Shown: one piece after another, positions 1 to 15,500 of the stretch
Layout of the letters: every line of letters begins with the position of its first letter
Numbering within the stretch: position 1 is the stretch's first letter
From: Cyprinodon diabolis
Taxonomy: Eukaryota > Chordata > Actinopteri > Cyprinodontiformes > Cyprinodontidae
DNA length: 64,000 nucleotides
Reading direction: 5' to 3'
Assembly: GCA_030533445.1 (NCBI GenBank)
Contig: CM060083.1
Span: 28,867,166-28,931,165 of the forward strand
Program-made: the position numbers and the translations under genes
Notes under the pieces: model-generated
The model's database searches: none
Seen by the model: the letters and a program-made list of their open reading frames with translations, nothing else
What the model was told of the DNA's origin: nothing

Positions 1-400
1 GGTTAATTGTAAAACCTCTGAAACACTTTTTCTCCTCGATGTTTTTGGATCATTTTTGCTGGTCTGCTACATAAATTCCCAATAAAAATGTTTACTTTTT
101 ATGGCTGTGAAGTGATAAAACATAGAAGGAGTATTAGTAATTTTTGATAGTTGCTGTATTAGCAATGACACAATCAGTAAATCAACTATCGCTGTGCTAC
201 AGTGAAATTGACATGATTTGTTTTTGTTTTTCCAATAAAATTATTTGTGCAGTTTTATTAATGTGTTTATTTTTTTCAATCTTTGCACACCGTCTGAAAC
301 TGAGCTGTGTAAAATCCATCCCAGACTCAGGAGAAACTAGTTGTTTTCTCCCTCCATCCTGATGACTCAGAGTCTGCAAACTGCTTTCTGTATCTTTCAG
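1..400 (+). other. itga9 intron 2 (3' part)
   Basis: AT-rich sequence with no coding signal. It ends in a polypyrimidine tract and the acceptor AG at 399-400. No repeat was recognised. Confidence 0.8.
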
Positions 401-507
401 GAAACAAACTCAGAGAGTCGTGTGGAAAGACGTGCCAAGGAGACAGAGATGACGAGTGGATGGGGGTCAGCTTGGCTCGCCAGAACCGAGCCAACGGCAA
501 AATACTG
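401..507 (+). CDS. itga9: itga9 exon 3
   Basis: Starts with two bases of a split codon, then encodes [11 protein letters not shown] and [12 protein letters not shown], part of the second propeller blade. The CGKTC cysteines form the conserved alpha-4/alpha-9 loop. Acceptor TTTCAG; donor GTGGGC directly after the Leu codon; ends in phase 0. Confidence 0.93.
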
Positions 508-3500
508 GTGGGCCAAAGTTTCTTCTTCTGCAGTTTATTTAATATGAACCATGTCTACTCGTAAAGCACAAACCAGATTATGCCCACATCATTGTTACAA
601 ATGTTTTACCCCGAACCACACTGTTAAACCACAGCTGGCCTCAGCTTTACTCCCTCACTCTGGTTAAAAAACGCCTCTTTCCATCCTCACAAACTCCTCC
701 TGGCACAGTTACTAAGAATGAAGGATTTAAAAAAAAGTATTCTCAAAGCTTTTCCATGAATGTAAAGCTAGAATTAATGTTTTAACTATTGTTTCATGCT
801 GGAGAAGTTTGTTAAAAGTATATTTTACCATTTAAAGGGCGTCACAGTGGTGTAAATCCCTCACATGCTCGGTTAAGAGTTAGCACATAGATCGACAGTG
901 GCCAGAGTTTGTTTAGGCTTCAGCCCCCACAGTGGTGGTTTGATGTAAGGGGCAGCCTTCCATGAAATATGAACTTCTGTCTTCTGCTGAGGGCAGTGAG
1001 CAAACTCGGGGAGGGGGGTCTTTACTGAACTGTTTCCTGGTGGCTACTACAGCTTTAAAGGCAGTCTTGACAGGTGACTGTTTATTAAAAAAAAAGCTTG
1101 GTAGCAGATTTTTAAGAAATCACAGAAAATGTATTTAAAAAAGTGGCTCAGATTGCTTTTGATCTGTTGAGTCTAAATTTTTGTGTTTGGTCCAGTTTGT
1201 AGTGGAATGCTCTGGCTTCTAACCAGTGCCCCCAGCCTCACCCACCTGTCAGTGAAAAACTGTTGGTCTTAAAGTTTTAAGAACATGGGAGTTGAGTTGT
1301 GTAACAAAAAAAAGTTTTAAGCTGCACTCTCTGGCAGTTTTGACAGAGCTGCAATGAAACAGGAGGAGGCTGCTCTGCAAAGGCCACGTGTTGCCCGGCC
1401 TCTACAAAGCATGCACGTTTTTCTTTCTTTTTTTTTTTTAACTCATCTGTGCGGACTCAGCAGAGGAATAACGGCTGCTTGGCAGATGTGTACAGTGGTG
1501 ATTTCATCTGTGCCTCCAGTGAAAGCTTTTTCTGTGACGACAGAGCTCTTTAAAACAGAACATGAACGTCAGCACGGTGCTGCCCTCTCGCTCCAAATAC
1601 GCCGACATCCTCTGTAGCAGAAGTGAGCAGTTTTCTCTGGTTTCACAAAGGAAAGAAAGAGATGCTGCGTTGTTTCCGTCAGTCAATTTCTCTTTGAAAT
1701 AAAATATTGTCTCACCATTTAAGTTGTGATCCCAGAGAGTCATTTAATGCTGTGTTTATGTCCGTCGGCTGCAGGGGTCTCAAATTGCATTTGGAATAAT
1801 TGTGTGTGTGTTTCTGCGGGGAAGCAAGGGGGAATTTTTTTACTTGTTGAGGGGTGGGTGGTTGGGTTTAAGTGCAGGCATTCAGGACTGTCCCCAGAGC
1901 CACAGGAGCCTCACCACAGATCCCCAGGGTTACTAAATTATTACCACAGTCGCACATGTATGTAGCCTGTTTTTTAGGCCAAAATATAGACCTTATTATC
2001 CTGATAGGTTATAGATCTGCGGGTTGTATGATAGAAAACAGAAGAAAAACCCTGTAAAAATATTGTTTTTAAATTGCTTAATATCATCCTACAAAGAAAA
2101 CTATCTTTAGAAGTTGCTCTTTTGCCCTTTGATCTGTTTTTTTTTTCTTCCTGCCTTTCCTGTTTGACCTTATGTTTTATCCAGTTTGCTGTTTTGCAAT
2201 AAAAGCACACATGTTGATGAGAAATTACAGCTTGGCAAACACAGAGCTCAGGCTGCAAGAGAGATATTCACACCACAGACCATGGCTGTTATAGCATGGT
2301 CGGGGGGTTATGGACAAGCTTTTATGCCCCCCCTTCTTTCTGAGGATAACGGGGAGCCACAGAGACGTGCTGACTCCGGCTCGGCAAGGAGGGAGCTACT
2401 GAGGCAAACGGATCAGTGGAAAGATGCCTGAAGTACTCATGTTGTTACTGAATGAGGTTATTTGTGCTTCCTGTTGCAGGCTTGCGCTCACCGCTGGAAG
2501 AACGTATTCTATGACAACGAACTCATCCTTCCACACGGGTACTGCTCCGTCATTCCTTCCACACTCCAAGAAGGGACGATACCGCTTATCCCTTGTTATG
2601 AAGGTATAACAGAAAAACAAGCGTTGCTCATTTTAAGACCGAAAATTTGTGCTTCAGAGTTTGTATACATGAAAATCTAAATAATTTTGGTGTTATTTGG
2701 TATATTCATTTTTTTTATATTTATTTCTCATTATTACCTTCAGCTCCATGGCTTTGAACCTAATCTTTCTTTTCCCAATACTTTTAAACTGACTGTAAAA
2801 CACACAATCAGTTCATTTTGAGGGTAGAAACCAAATCAGTTTGCTTATCTTAACCTTTGTGCAAAAATCTTTGTTGATCACCTGCAAAACACCAATATAT
2901 TGTACATACTAAATGATGTCTATGTTATTACCTCTTGTTTGGAACCTTTGATGATTAGACACCTTGTCTTTGGAGTGATAGCAACATGATATTTTCATTT
3001 TGGGATGACACGCTCAAAAATAAACCTTCAGATACCGCTTTGTAATCTTGTATCAGTTGCACAACAACCTTGTGGGCATTAAGTATGGGTATAAAAGTAG
3101 AAATCACACTTTTCAAATATTTAGATAGGAAAAAATTGGAACACCATATTTACCTTTCCTCATGATGCTCTACGTTTTGTTGGCCTTTTCCTTGGTATAT
3201 TTGTTTTCTAATTGTGACATAATGTCTACATTAACAAGGCTTAGAATCTATGACACATCTTTCAGTGTAAAAATAGAACCTAAGGACATTTTGACTTTTG
3301 GTTAAGATTAGACCCACATGTTGATTGTATGCTGCTGCAGGCCAGTCTTTAGTTTTTTTTTTTTTTTTATCTCTATCATCTTGTGAGCTTACAAATTTTT
3401 TCCTGGGATACGCTAACGGGGTTCAAATCATAAGTTGACTTTGCCCAGCATTTCATCATGGAGCGTTATCTCAACAGTCAGCGTCATCATCAGGGAGGCT

Positions 3501-6500
3501 TAGCTCTCCCTCTGGTCTGGAATTGGTGTTCTGGCAGGAGCAGCTGCAGAGAAGCTAGAATGTAGCTCAATCCATCTCTCTTCAGTCCAAAGAGACTTAT
3601 ATTTTTTTGAAAACACTGCTCTGCTAAGGGGCAGGACAAGAAATGGTTTCGGCTTGGTTTCCCAGAAATTAGGTGAACAATAATAATAAAAAAAAGCTTT
3701 TGGTTATAATAAATCAAATCTTTTTTCCACCTGATTGTTTTCTGTGGTAAAAAATGTTCACCCTTTAATAACTTGAATTAACTTAAGCCAAAATACTGTT
3801 TGTATAATTTAACATGTGATTTATTAAGATGTATATCAAATTTCTCCTTGCACCATTACGGTACTCTCAGTTCAGGATTAGTTTCCTTTTTCCTCTCTCT
3901 GCCAGTAGTTTGACCTGCTGTACTATATTTACTGGGAATTTTCCATTAAAATCCAAACTCAATATTTTTGTAACCTGTGAGCAACTTAAAACTGAAGCTC
4001 CACCCCTCCCTTTGGTCTGCATTCTGCCGCTGGATTTCTCAAATTGTACTGTGACTTTGACTTCCTCCATAAGGAAGGCAGGAGCATAGACACCAGTAAA
4101 TGCTGGTTGGAGCAGCTAAATCATTTGTGGGTTTTTTTTTTTCTTGCAGACCATAAGCACAGGTATGGGGAAGAGCACGGCTCGTGCCAAGCTGGGATTG
4201 CGGGGGCTTTCACAGAGGTCAGTAGCAGTGCTTTCTAATCTTGATATCATATTTAATCCCTTGCTCATCTAATAGAAAGATGTTATCGTCAGGATGCCTG
4301 TCAAACATCATCAGTCAGTTCTATGATAATTTAAGAGTTTAAAGTGGATTTGCTGCCTTCACTGAAATCACCACATAGAGATGAAACATCAGAATGTTGT
4401 TTCATATTTAGAGCTGCAACTAACAAATATTTTGCAAATCTATTATTCTTATAAATTGTTTTTCTTCGATTAATCGATTAATAATCGGATAGCCAAAAAT
4501 TCCTTAAAGAAGACTTTTTATTAAATTAAACCTGGTGAACCTCAAACTTTCTTACTTTAGAAGTTCTTGTTAGAGCATATTGACAGATTATTATTCTTTT
4601 TTTTTATTAACTGCAAAATCTTTAAATTTTTTTTACAATCTTGGTATAATTACTGCTCTAAATGGGTTGCTCTGTCAGCTGAAGGCATGTTTTACAGTCT
4701 CTATATACCATTTAACGATTAATCAATTACTAAATGAGTTGATGATTAGTTCAATAATCGATTAATCACGATTAATCCGATTAATTATTTCATCCTTAGT
4801 CATATTAAATGTTTACTTCATTTTAGATATTGCAAATGATAACTGAAAAATAAATAAAAAATAAGCCAGATGTTGATGTTTTAGTAGTCAGACTGTGATC
4901 TTCTTTATGAATGTTCAAAACTTGTGTTCAATAGGCAAAGACACTTAAACACAAACTGATATTACACACAAACATCATCGGCCCTTTTCATTGACTAGAT
5001 TTGCAATTGCTGCACTTTAGCTTAACTTTACATGCTACATTTCTATGCACATCATTTTCTTTTAGGGATGTTTAATATTTTCTACAAGTGTTTTTAAATG
5101 TATCTGTGCATTATCTATGCCATCTAAGCCAGGTCTCTGCAAACCATCATTATGGTTCATAATGAGAATAAGTATTCTTGACCACACAGGATGTTGAGTG
5201 ATGTGAAATAGAGTAAATGATTTCCATAATGCAAAATACCAACGATGCAATAAACTACTAAATATTTGTTTTAAAACGCATATATTTTTACTAGAGCTGT
5301 TGGTGCTTTGTCAGTTGATGAATACTCCTAAAATTTCAGATGCCAGTAAGGTAATGCAGATATTGCTAAAACAATGGTATTCTGGATAAGAGCAGCTCAA
5401 TCAAGCTTCCGTCGTTGAAAGATGAAGTTCAGATTTAGTTAAAACGTTGAAGAATTCATAGAGCTGCTGCTCCTACACTCAGAGAGAGCAACATTCAGTC
5501 ATCTGGTGAGGATACCTTCTCTTTGGAGGATATTTAGGCACATATTACTGGGAGCAAAACCATACAATAACATTTCATCCATTTGGCCTGAGAAAATGTT
5601 GGCATTTCCCAAAACCAGCTGGAAAATGTTGAAATATAATCTGGATATATATTTTTTTAAGTTATTAAAATCTAAATAATTAAGAAATTATGCCTGTGTT
5701 TTTATGTAACTTCACATAAGTTAGGAACCCTACAAAAATAAACACTGATCCTAAAGAACAACTCCATCAGTTAGGTTAAGTTATATTTAATAAAAACAAA
5801 TATTTTTTCTAAAATAGCATGTCCATAGGATATATAGAATGGTTCAAAATAGAAATTTTACTGAAAAAATATGGTATATATATATAATTATTTTTTAAAT
5901 TCTGATGGGTCAAAACTATATACGTTTTTACTGCTGGTTTTGATGCTGAAGATTATACGAAAATATTCTCCATCAGGTTCAAGTGGTGTGACGCAGATCT
6001 CAGGCATTGTCAGATCCTAGTAGGTCTGTGATAGAGCTGAGAAATGGCTTCTTCTTGGCATTATATTTCTCAGATTCAAGCACAAAAACGAAAAAAGGAA
6101 AACGGGCGAATATCTGTCACCAATTTAACAAAGTAAAGAGTTTCTGAATCTACCCAGAAGTTGCTGCTTATCGCCTTTAGAAAACTTCATGGAACCACCA
6201 GTTGAATAAAACTAGTAGAAAAAGCTGTTAGAGGGTAGAGCGGGTGCCACATTTAAACAGGTGCAGCTGGTAAGACGAGAGCCATCTTTCAGCCAGCGGA
6301 CTGGCAGTGCACAGTAAAATGTACTGTTGGTGGAGTTGGTGGAGAAAATTGATCACTTTGGCACTCTTTCTAACAAACTAAGACTTATAGTGCTTCAAAA
6401 CTTCAATAACATAAAAAAAAACATTTTGGTTTTGAAAAAAAGTAGCTTTTTTGAAACAAAAAAACCTCGAAATACTTTAAATATTCTGATCTTTTTCATG

Positions 6501-9500
6501 TGCACCATGGTCAAACCTTCAAAGTATCTTTAATGCTGTGCGCTTTGTTGACTTTGACTGTGGTATTCCAAGGATATTTAGCAGAGACGTCCTGCATGGT
6601 GAACAGAACAAGATCTTTTTCACATTTGTTTAAGAAGTCAAATGATGTGGAAAATCTGAATTCTCCATTTGGATTTGCGCAATGTTTATATCACAGCCAC
6701 AGGGGCTGTGCTGATTAACTGCTGATAAGTATTAGCTTATGTTTCCATGTACAGAGACACTAGGAAAGGCTTTGGCTGATACATGTGACCTGTGGTGTGG
6801 TTCCACGAGATAAATGGTTAAAAAAGCAAGACTGTCCTCTGAAGCTTGCATGACATCATCCTTGGACGGAGAGTACCTTTTTTGTATACATCCAGCGTCA
6901 AAAGCTTGATCTCTGTTAAATCAGTGAAATACAACCACAGAGAAATGAAAAAAAGCCTTTGATTCTATTGTATGCCGTTAGGAATGTGAAAAAAAAAATG
7001 GACAAACAAAATTAAGTTAAAAGCTTGTATATAAGAGTTGTTCAAACCTGTTGTTTTTTGTACAAGAACACAGAAATACTTTCTTGATGTTAGGCATACG
7101 TGACATGCTCTGTAAACTGTTTTCTATGTCTCAGGTTACATTGACCCTCAGTTTAGACCCACAGTGATGTACTCTGGACTAAGTTAGCCAAATGTGTCCC
7201 CAGTAAAAATGGAAGCTGAGAAGACAAATAAGATTGTTAAAGAAAATCTATTTTAAGTATCTTGATCTGTGGAATTCATAATTGGGATATCCCCACTGAT
7301 AATCAAATGAAAAGAAAAATATTAATAACAAATATTTTCTGTAAAAGTCTATAACATCTATAAAGCCAGGAGACAGCCACCATGTCTTTCTAGCACATTT
7401 GGACACTTTGATACTTAATTTCATTAATTGTATTGAGAAACACAATGATATAAATAGGGCTGAAACAATGAATTGGAGTATTCATGTTTAATCGATTATT
7501 GAATTAATCATCAACTAATTTAGCAATCAATTAATCGCTAACTGGAGTATGGAGACTAAAACATGCCATTAGCTGCAGATGAACACTTTTAGAGCAGTAA
7601 TTATACCTACATTGCAAAATAAAATAAAATAAAAATTATATATATATATATATATAATTTATATGTATTTAAGATGAAAAAACTTTTTCATCTGCCAATA
7701 TGCTCTACCCAGAACTAAAATGAAAAAGTTTAATTTTCACATGGTTTAATTCTGTATAAATGTTTTTTTTTTATACATATACTTTGAGGAACTATTCTCT
7801 CTCCAAATATTAATTGATTAATCAAAAAAAAAATCTACAGATAAATCGACTAGCAAGATGATCATTATTTGCAGCCCTGCATATAAATATAGAATACAAA
7901 GACATGTTATATATTTAGATGTTATGTAAAATGTAATCTCCAGTTCATGATAGCATGCTTCTGACATAGAAATTAAATATTTTGGTTTAGATTTGATGGA
8001 AAAAGATTTTAAGAAAAAGAGAAATAATTTAATAGCACAAATGAGTTTAAAGGTCCATACAGCAGGTTACAGTTTCTGGTAAGGAATAAAAAAAGAACAG
8101 ACTGAAAATGTTTCCTAGTTCTCACATTAGGTGCACCTGGTCAGACCTTTGTATTCATAATATTGAAGGAGATTTGCTCTTTTTAAATATCAGACTTTTG
8201 CTCCACTGTTGTAAATAGCCCGACCCGCAGAGGTCAAAATCATTTTTACTTGCGAGTGGTAGCCTATCAATGCCGATCAATGCCCTAGGCCCTAGAACTG
8301 GCCAATCACAACAAAGAGATGTGTTTTGAGTTTTTGAATGCAAAGCAGGCGGGGTTTTGAGGGCGTGACGACAAAGCTGTGCGATGAAGGAGAAAGCACA
8401 CCAAGGAAGATGGCAACAACTATTGAACAGTTCTTATTTGATTCATCTTTGGAATCAGTTTTGGAAAGATTAGGTGTTTTCGTTGAAACGTGAGCAGGAC
8501 GAGGCTCTACGCTCATTCATTTTCTAAGGACGTATCCGCCGTTCTACCGACAGGCTTTTTGTTTGCACTCCCCCACCAGCTTTCTTTCGCGCTTACTACG
8601 TCACAGTCGGTTGCGCTCATTGGTCAGAGCGTTGGCCAATAGGCACAGACATGGTTTGTCAGGCTACAAAAAGAAGAGTTTTGCACTTTATGTGTCTGGT
8701 AAAGAATTTAAAGAAAGCTCAAAATATTTAGAAACTAGTTATTCCCCTTTTTGAGGACACAGGCTACAATTGGAGGACATTCAAAACAACGGCTCTGCAA
8801 ACATGTCCCGATCTGTTCATCCATGCAAATTTACTTTGAATGAAGATGATGAAAATCCTTAAAGAAGACTCAAAAAACCCAAAAATGTTTACAGGCTGTT
8901 GCTGCTTCTATTATGTAGTGATTATCTGCACAATTAGAAAGACACTGAGAGTTTAACTACCATTGGAGATGAGTAAGAAGAAAACATTTGCTCTCTAAAA
9001 AAGCATGAAAGTCAGACTGAAGTTTCCCAGAGAGATGGGTAATTTTTACTGCTGCCAGCTCAACATCATATTGTCCAACATTGATTCCACCATGTATCAG
9101 AGGACTCTTTAGGATAATTTGAGAGCTTCTTTGGAGGAAAGTTAAAGGTGGAGCAGATCTGGACACTCCAACATAATGTTTGCCAAAAAGGAACAATTAT
9201 ATCCAAAAAGTGGTTGAAATTAAGTCTCACTGAGATGCTTTGGGGTAAGTTAAAACAGGCTGTGCCTGCAGGAAACCTCGCCAACATCTCTGAAAGTAAA
9301 GAGTGAGACAGCTTTCTTTATAACAATGTCAGACACTGGATTCAAGAAATGTCTGCCTGGAGTAAATTCAGGCAGAGGAAGGGTGGGACCAGCTATTAGA
9401 GGTTTGTCTTAACCTTTTTCGGTAAACATTTTAGTTTGTATCTTTTGTTTAATGATGCAATGATATGTGAACATTTCCTTCAAAATAACATTTAATAAAA

Positions 9501-12500
9501 TGTATTTTCTACTAAAATTAAATTATTTACAATCATAGTCTTAATAGAACCACCTGAGTACTTTGTGCTCAATGTAAGAATCTCAAACCGAAACCTTTTT
9601 TTAATTAAGTCTAACGTTTTGCTTTTCATTTTTTGCAAAATACCTAAAGTGCCATAAACCTAACAGATAATGTGCTTTGTGGGAAGTTTTAAACCAACTA
9701 ATGTTAAAGAAGCAGAGAAAAGAAGTAGAAATGCAAAGAGTGGAAACCTGAGACATTATCAGGCTACCTTTTCCTCCATGGTAGAAGACCGTCAGAGACG
9801 ATCTGGTAAACCGTTTGAACCCCCCACCTTTTAAAGAATGCAAGGAATTGAAATAAAAGACATCCAACTGTTCTGGCTCTATCCTTGTCTGAACTTTTGC
9901 TCCGTGTCCCCGGTGGTGCCCAGATGTTTGACGCCACAGCAGAGGGAAGGCATACCGCTGACTAAGGTCCTGACTGTGTTGTTTAGTTTGCTTGTTTTAA
10001 TGAATAGATCCCAGCAGTAAATCCACATTTCCGGGTGCAACTAATGTGCATTTTAACTGATTATGATGCATCTTTTATTGGATTTGCTGGTGTTATGAAT
10101 TTTAGTTTTATTTTTTACTCTTTCTAAATCTTTCTAAATCTCATCAATCAGGACTGCTTCTTTTGGCGCCCAATGAGAGTGAGTGTTTAAAAGCAGATAG
10201 CACAAACCATTCTGTGGTCGCTGGTTAACCAGACATCTGCCCCTCGGTGTTTTTCCTTTCTTTCTCTTAGTCTGTACTTTGTCTGTTATAGAAACAGGTT
10301 ACTGCAGTGAAGCCAGCGCTTACATTTATCTGCTCTCTCATGCTTAGGAGCTGGTGGTGATGGGGGCTCCGGGGTCGTATTATTGGACCGGGACAGTAAA
10401 GGTGTACAATATGACTTCTGACACCCTCTACAGCCCAAGCCAAGACAACATCGACTCACACAGATTCAGCTACCTTGGTGAGAGCCACTAACTTAAAAGG
10501 TTAAATGTACAATGCTGGTGATAAACTTAGAAACACTTGCAAAGAATTGAATGTGCCGTAGGGTACGTTATTCAGAGTTTGATTATACTAGTAAACTACG
10601 TCACTAACTGATGAAGGGCTTTGAAAGAGCTTTGAAGAGTTGTTGTTTTTTTCTTGCAAAAGTTTGAGTTTATGATTCCTTTTCTATAACTTCTTCAAAG
10701 TTGAAGCTATGAATACAGGGCTATTCATATCTAGAGCCCTCTAGCTTTAAACATGGACCCTTTGCTTGTTTTTTGAAAACAACACAATTCATGATTCTAT
10801 TTTATTCTGCCTGGATATTTGACAACTTCCTCTATCAGATATGTTTATTTGAATTGATTTGTTTATTTATAAAGATATTAGATACATTTTCAATAGATAT
10901 TTAATACTAACATGTTTGCTAATCTCCAAAGCTAGTTTTAACGTGTGTTTGGGATCATTGTAGTGCTTTAATAAGAAACGGAGGTAGTTTGCAGGTAGTT
11001 TTCCTTCTTTAAGAGACCAGGTTTCCTATGAATGTTAATACTGGTACTTACACATCTCCCAGTTTTTGTAAACTTGACCCTTTGGATCAGATGGTTGAAA
11101 TCAAGTCATGAGAGGTTTCCAGCAGCACATTAATCCAAGACACATCAGAAATGATTTAGGTAGGGAAAAAGCAGGCTTATATTTGGAATATATTTTTTAC
11201 ATTGAAATTATGTGAGCTATGTTTAAAGCCTGTTTGGGCTATATGTTACAAATCTAATAAAAAATCAGTCAACTGTCCAGCAAGAACTATGCTACAACAA
11301 TGTGGAGGGCTCCCTAAATTATGTGGTTTTGGTAACATATATATGCAACTTTCAGTGAAGGTGTGCGTATATATTTCTGTCCTGTATGTATATTTATTTC
11401 TGTGTGAATTTGAGAAGATCTACATGAAATTTAAGATCTCTCACCAAATTCTTATTTTCAAAAAACAATTTAAGTGGTTTAAAAAACCATGCTCATGAGT
11501 GCAAACTGCTCAAATATTGAATAGGATAAATGATTTGTTCTCTGTGGTTCCAGGTTATGCTGTGACTGCTGGACACTTCTCTTCTACTAATGCAATAGAC
11601 GTAGCTGCTGGGGCTCCTCAGCACAACAACGTCGGAGAAGTATGAACTCTACCAGTTTTGGAAATTGTTCATGTTGCGCCATTATATTGAGTTTATTTCT
11701 CTTCTGGACAGGTTTACATTTTTAAACTTGATGGTGGGTCTCTTGTGAAGACTTTTCAAGCCTCAGGGAAAATGGTATGTACCTGGATAGGATCCTCTGT
11801 CAACTGAAATATTTCAGATGGTCTTGCTTTTTACCCATTCATACATTTTTAGTTTTTTCTTGTTGTCTTACTTATTTTCTTTCAGCTAAAACAATGCAGA
11901 GTTATTGGTTAATCAGCTTTAGGAATCTTGTAACAGGCCCTTGAGATACATTGCAGACTACTCTAATTGCTTTGTTGTTAGGAACCCGTTGTTTATGTCT
12001 GCGTTAGTGTTTAGGGAGAAACACATTGGCCACAAACCAAAACCTGAGAGGTTTTTTAATCATTCATAGAGTTACGTAAAACCAGAGCTATTTTAAAGCA
12101 TATACTTTGAAGAATTTGTTAATTATTTATAGAGAGATAAAAGCAAAAGTTGAGGAGAAAGTGATGTGTTTCAATGTACCTATACTGTCTGTGATCTGAC
12201 CGATTGCTCTGTGGCTCAACTTGGTTCCAGATGGGCTCTTACTTTGGCTCCTCATTGTGTGCAGTTGATCTGAACCAGGACGGCCTGTCGGACCTGCTGG
12301 TGGGGGCACCCATGCACAGCCAGCTCCGGGATGAGGGCCAGGTGTCTGTGTACCTCAGCAAGGGCAATGTGAGTGGTATATGACTCAGCAGAAAAAGGAA
12401 CACAACTCTACCACAACTTCAGACTGATATTTCAAGAAAATGTATCTCTTTTACCTTCCCCATTTGAATATGCTTGTTTCTAAGTTTCTGAATGTTTTTG

Positions 12501-15500
12501 GATTAATTTTTAGTGAGTTAAACCTCTTGGTTCTAGTATTGGGATGTTTTAATTTAGTTTTTTACCAAATGAATAACATCTGATCTAATTTGGTTCCCAA
12601 ATGTTTCAGGGGGCGATGGAGGAGCATGCAGTTTTGAGTGGCGACAGTGCTTTCAATGCACACTTTGGAGAGTGCATCTCAACCATTGGAGACATTGATG
12701 ATGATGGTTATCAAGGTTTGTCAAAAAACAAAACAATTTCTACTTTAGACAATATTGAAGATTCACCTTCTAGCATGAGAACAAGTCTAAACGTAAAGCA
12801 AGGACTATAAGCATTTTCCCATGTTAAGATTTGATATGTCAAGGAATGAAAATGAGTGTTTATAGAAGCTATTTATCTAGTCAAACTGAGATTGAGCTGT
12901 TTTCAGATTCTTTAGACATGCAAAGCTGATAAAATTTCAAAACATGTTGTAGCTGTGAATTCAGTGATGGGTAGTTCTATAAGTATTATTTCCTTTCCAA
13001 CTTATATTTATTGATTTTTATTGTGTTGGTCTATCACATAAAACCCTAAGTATAAAGTTATCCTGGGACAGAAGTTGGCAAAGGTTCAAGCAGTAGGAAT
13101 GCTTTGGGTAGTAAAGCTTTAGATTTTTTTTGGTTGCATATTTTCACAGCTCTCCAGGATTGGGTGAACACCTGAATTCAACTCAACAGAGTAACATTAC
13201 CCATTAGTCAAGTTCATAATCACTGAATTGTTGCTTGACATGTTAAGTAGGTGTTGCTAAAGAAGTTCTTTTTCACAGAAATTATCCTGACATTTTGGAG
13301 TGCATTTGCATTTCTCACCTTTCTGCACACTTATCCATGCAGATACAAACCAAACTCTCCACTAACACTTCAACATACCGTTAAACTGTTTATTTTCCTG
13401 GCACTTGCTCGTTTTGGCTGAAATAGAGCTCTCCTTGGCGACCATCCCTCACTCACGGCAGGAAGCTTCTGCCTGGTTTCATCTCCCTGTGAGATATCCC
13501 TCAAGGCTTGCAGCCTGGCACCAGCATGTGTGTGTTTGTGCACAGGGAAAGATGGCAGCTGGGAATCATAACTCACCCTGTAACTCATCATGTGGGAAAG
13601 TGCCAGATGTTCTTGTTGACTGACAGATGATTATTTACAACTTAACTGCTACCATTTAACTTTAAAGAGCTACTGTAAAACCATTGCCAACAGAGTTTAA
13701 TTTTGTCTCTATACAGTAAATAAACCATTGTGTATTGCTCCTTGTTCCATTTCTGCCTGGTGCATTTCTCTGTACTGAGGTGTCTTGGTTTATTAGAGGA
13801 AGTCTAAATTTGGGACTTTCTGCTAAAATAAGCTGATGAGGGCATTTCAGTCCCTTTGCCAGCACCTAATAGCCTTGTTTCCACTTTCTCAGGGGTCGCA
13901 CAAGTTTTACAGTCCCTAACAGTGCTTAATTGTCGATTATGAGTCTTGCTTTTTAGAGCTTGTTTCCCAGGCACAGGCCAGCTGAATGTAAACAGGAGGT
14001 CAATGAAACCATTTTCCTTTCACAAACACACTCAGTCTTTCTTATAACCCCTCATTAATGGGCCGACTTTTAACAGAACCATATTTTCTCCTTATTTGTC
14101 TCCCCAGATGTAGCCATAGGAGCCCCTAAAGAAGATGACTATAGTGGAGCGGTCTATATCTACCATGGAGACTCAACAGGAATTACCAAAAAATACTCAA
14201 TGGTATTTATCCCTTTATTAAATTTAAAAAATCGGGAAAAGGAAAACAGATACAATTGTTTCTGATGTGAAAGGTTTCGATCCTTTTTCTTGTTTGAGAA
14301 TTTATAATGTTTGTTTTAACAGCTTTAGCCATGAAAACGCTGAACAAGCTGATTAAAAACATGTGGCTGCCTTTCATTGTTTTTTAGTAGCCGGGTGGTG
14401 AAGAGCAGCATCGCAGGTGGTGTTTAGCCTCACGATTAAATGTTAGCCCCACACAGCTCCTGAAAAACATGGACAAGCTATTCTTTTTTGCCCACTTCTG
14501 AGTGGCCAGACACATTTTTAACAAGGTATTTTGGCATTTTGTCTGCTCTATCCATCAAGGACCTCCCCTTTAGAGGCCATGGATTCTGTCCTGATAAGAA
14601 TGTCTTCAAAGACATTTGGGAGGTGTAATCCTTTCACTGTTTGAGGGTTTGCCTTGTAGAAACCTTACCCTACTCCCCTACCACTTGACTAAACTAAGCC
14701 AAGATGTGGAAAAAGACAGGATGAAACAACATCCTTCTAAATTGTTCTCATTTTGTTTACATTATAACCACAAACTTAAATGTATTTAATCAGGATTTGA
14801 TTTGATAGACTATAACAAAGTATTTGAATTTATTTGGAATTGTAAAAAAAAAATCTGAATGCTTTTGTATATATATTTGTTCTTGTGCTTCCCCTTAAAA
14901 TAAGACTCATTGCAACCAAATCCCTTATCGGTACAGAACACACCTTTTTAAAACTATTTAATCTCTGCATAAGTTATGCTTTTCTGTAATGAAAATGCAT
15001 AAGGGAACAAATCAAAGCATGAAGACTTATTAACCAAATAGACAGGTCAAGGATAAAATAAAGAATAAAATCCACCTAGCAATGAAACGATAATGGAACA
15101 GCTGCAAACCGAATAACGCATGGCCATCCTGCTAAACAGACAGGCTCAGCATGGAGAGAACTGATGGGTTCACCCATAAAAACAAGAAAATCTATCAGGA
15201 CTATTTGGACTGATGAACCTTAACCAAAACATACACCCAGATCTAGAATGCAATGATTTAGATCAACGTTTATCTATGTGTGCAAATGGCATTGTCTGGG
15301 CCTAATTTCTATTGCAAATTTATTACAAAACATATTAATATATTCAGGGAATTCTACATATTGGAATTTAATTCTTAAAGTTATTTTTTCAATATTTAAT
15401 GCAGTCATGTTTTAGATCTCATACCTGAAACACAAACTTGGTTAAAAAAAAAATCTGTCACTTTGTGTCAATATTGTTCACCTGATTATTTGTAATTATA

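Larger units (their letters stand above)
4218..10347 (+). other. itga9 intron 5, repeat-rich
   Basis: 6.1 kb between exons 5 and 6. It holds two copies of a palindromic AT-rich repeat, a RecQ-type helicase relic and a decayed Tc1-like stretch (listed separately). The remaining parts (4801-7454, 7881-8210, 9421-10347) show no recognisable coding sequence. Confidence 0.75.
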
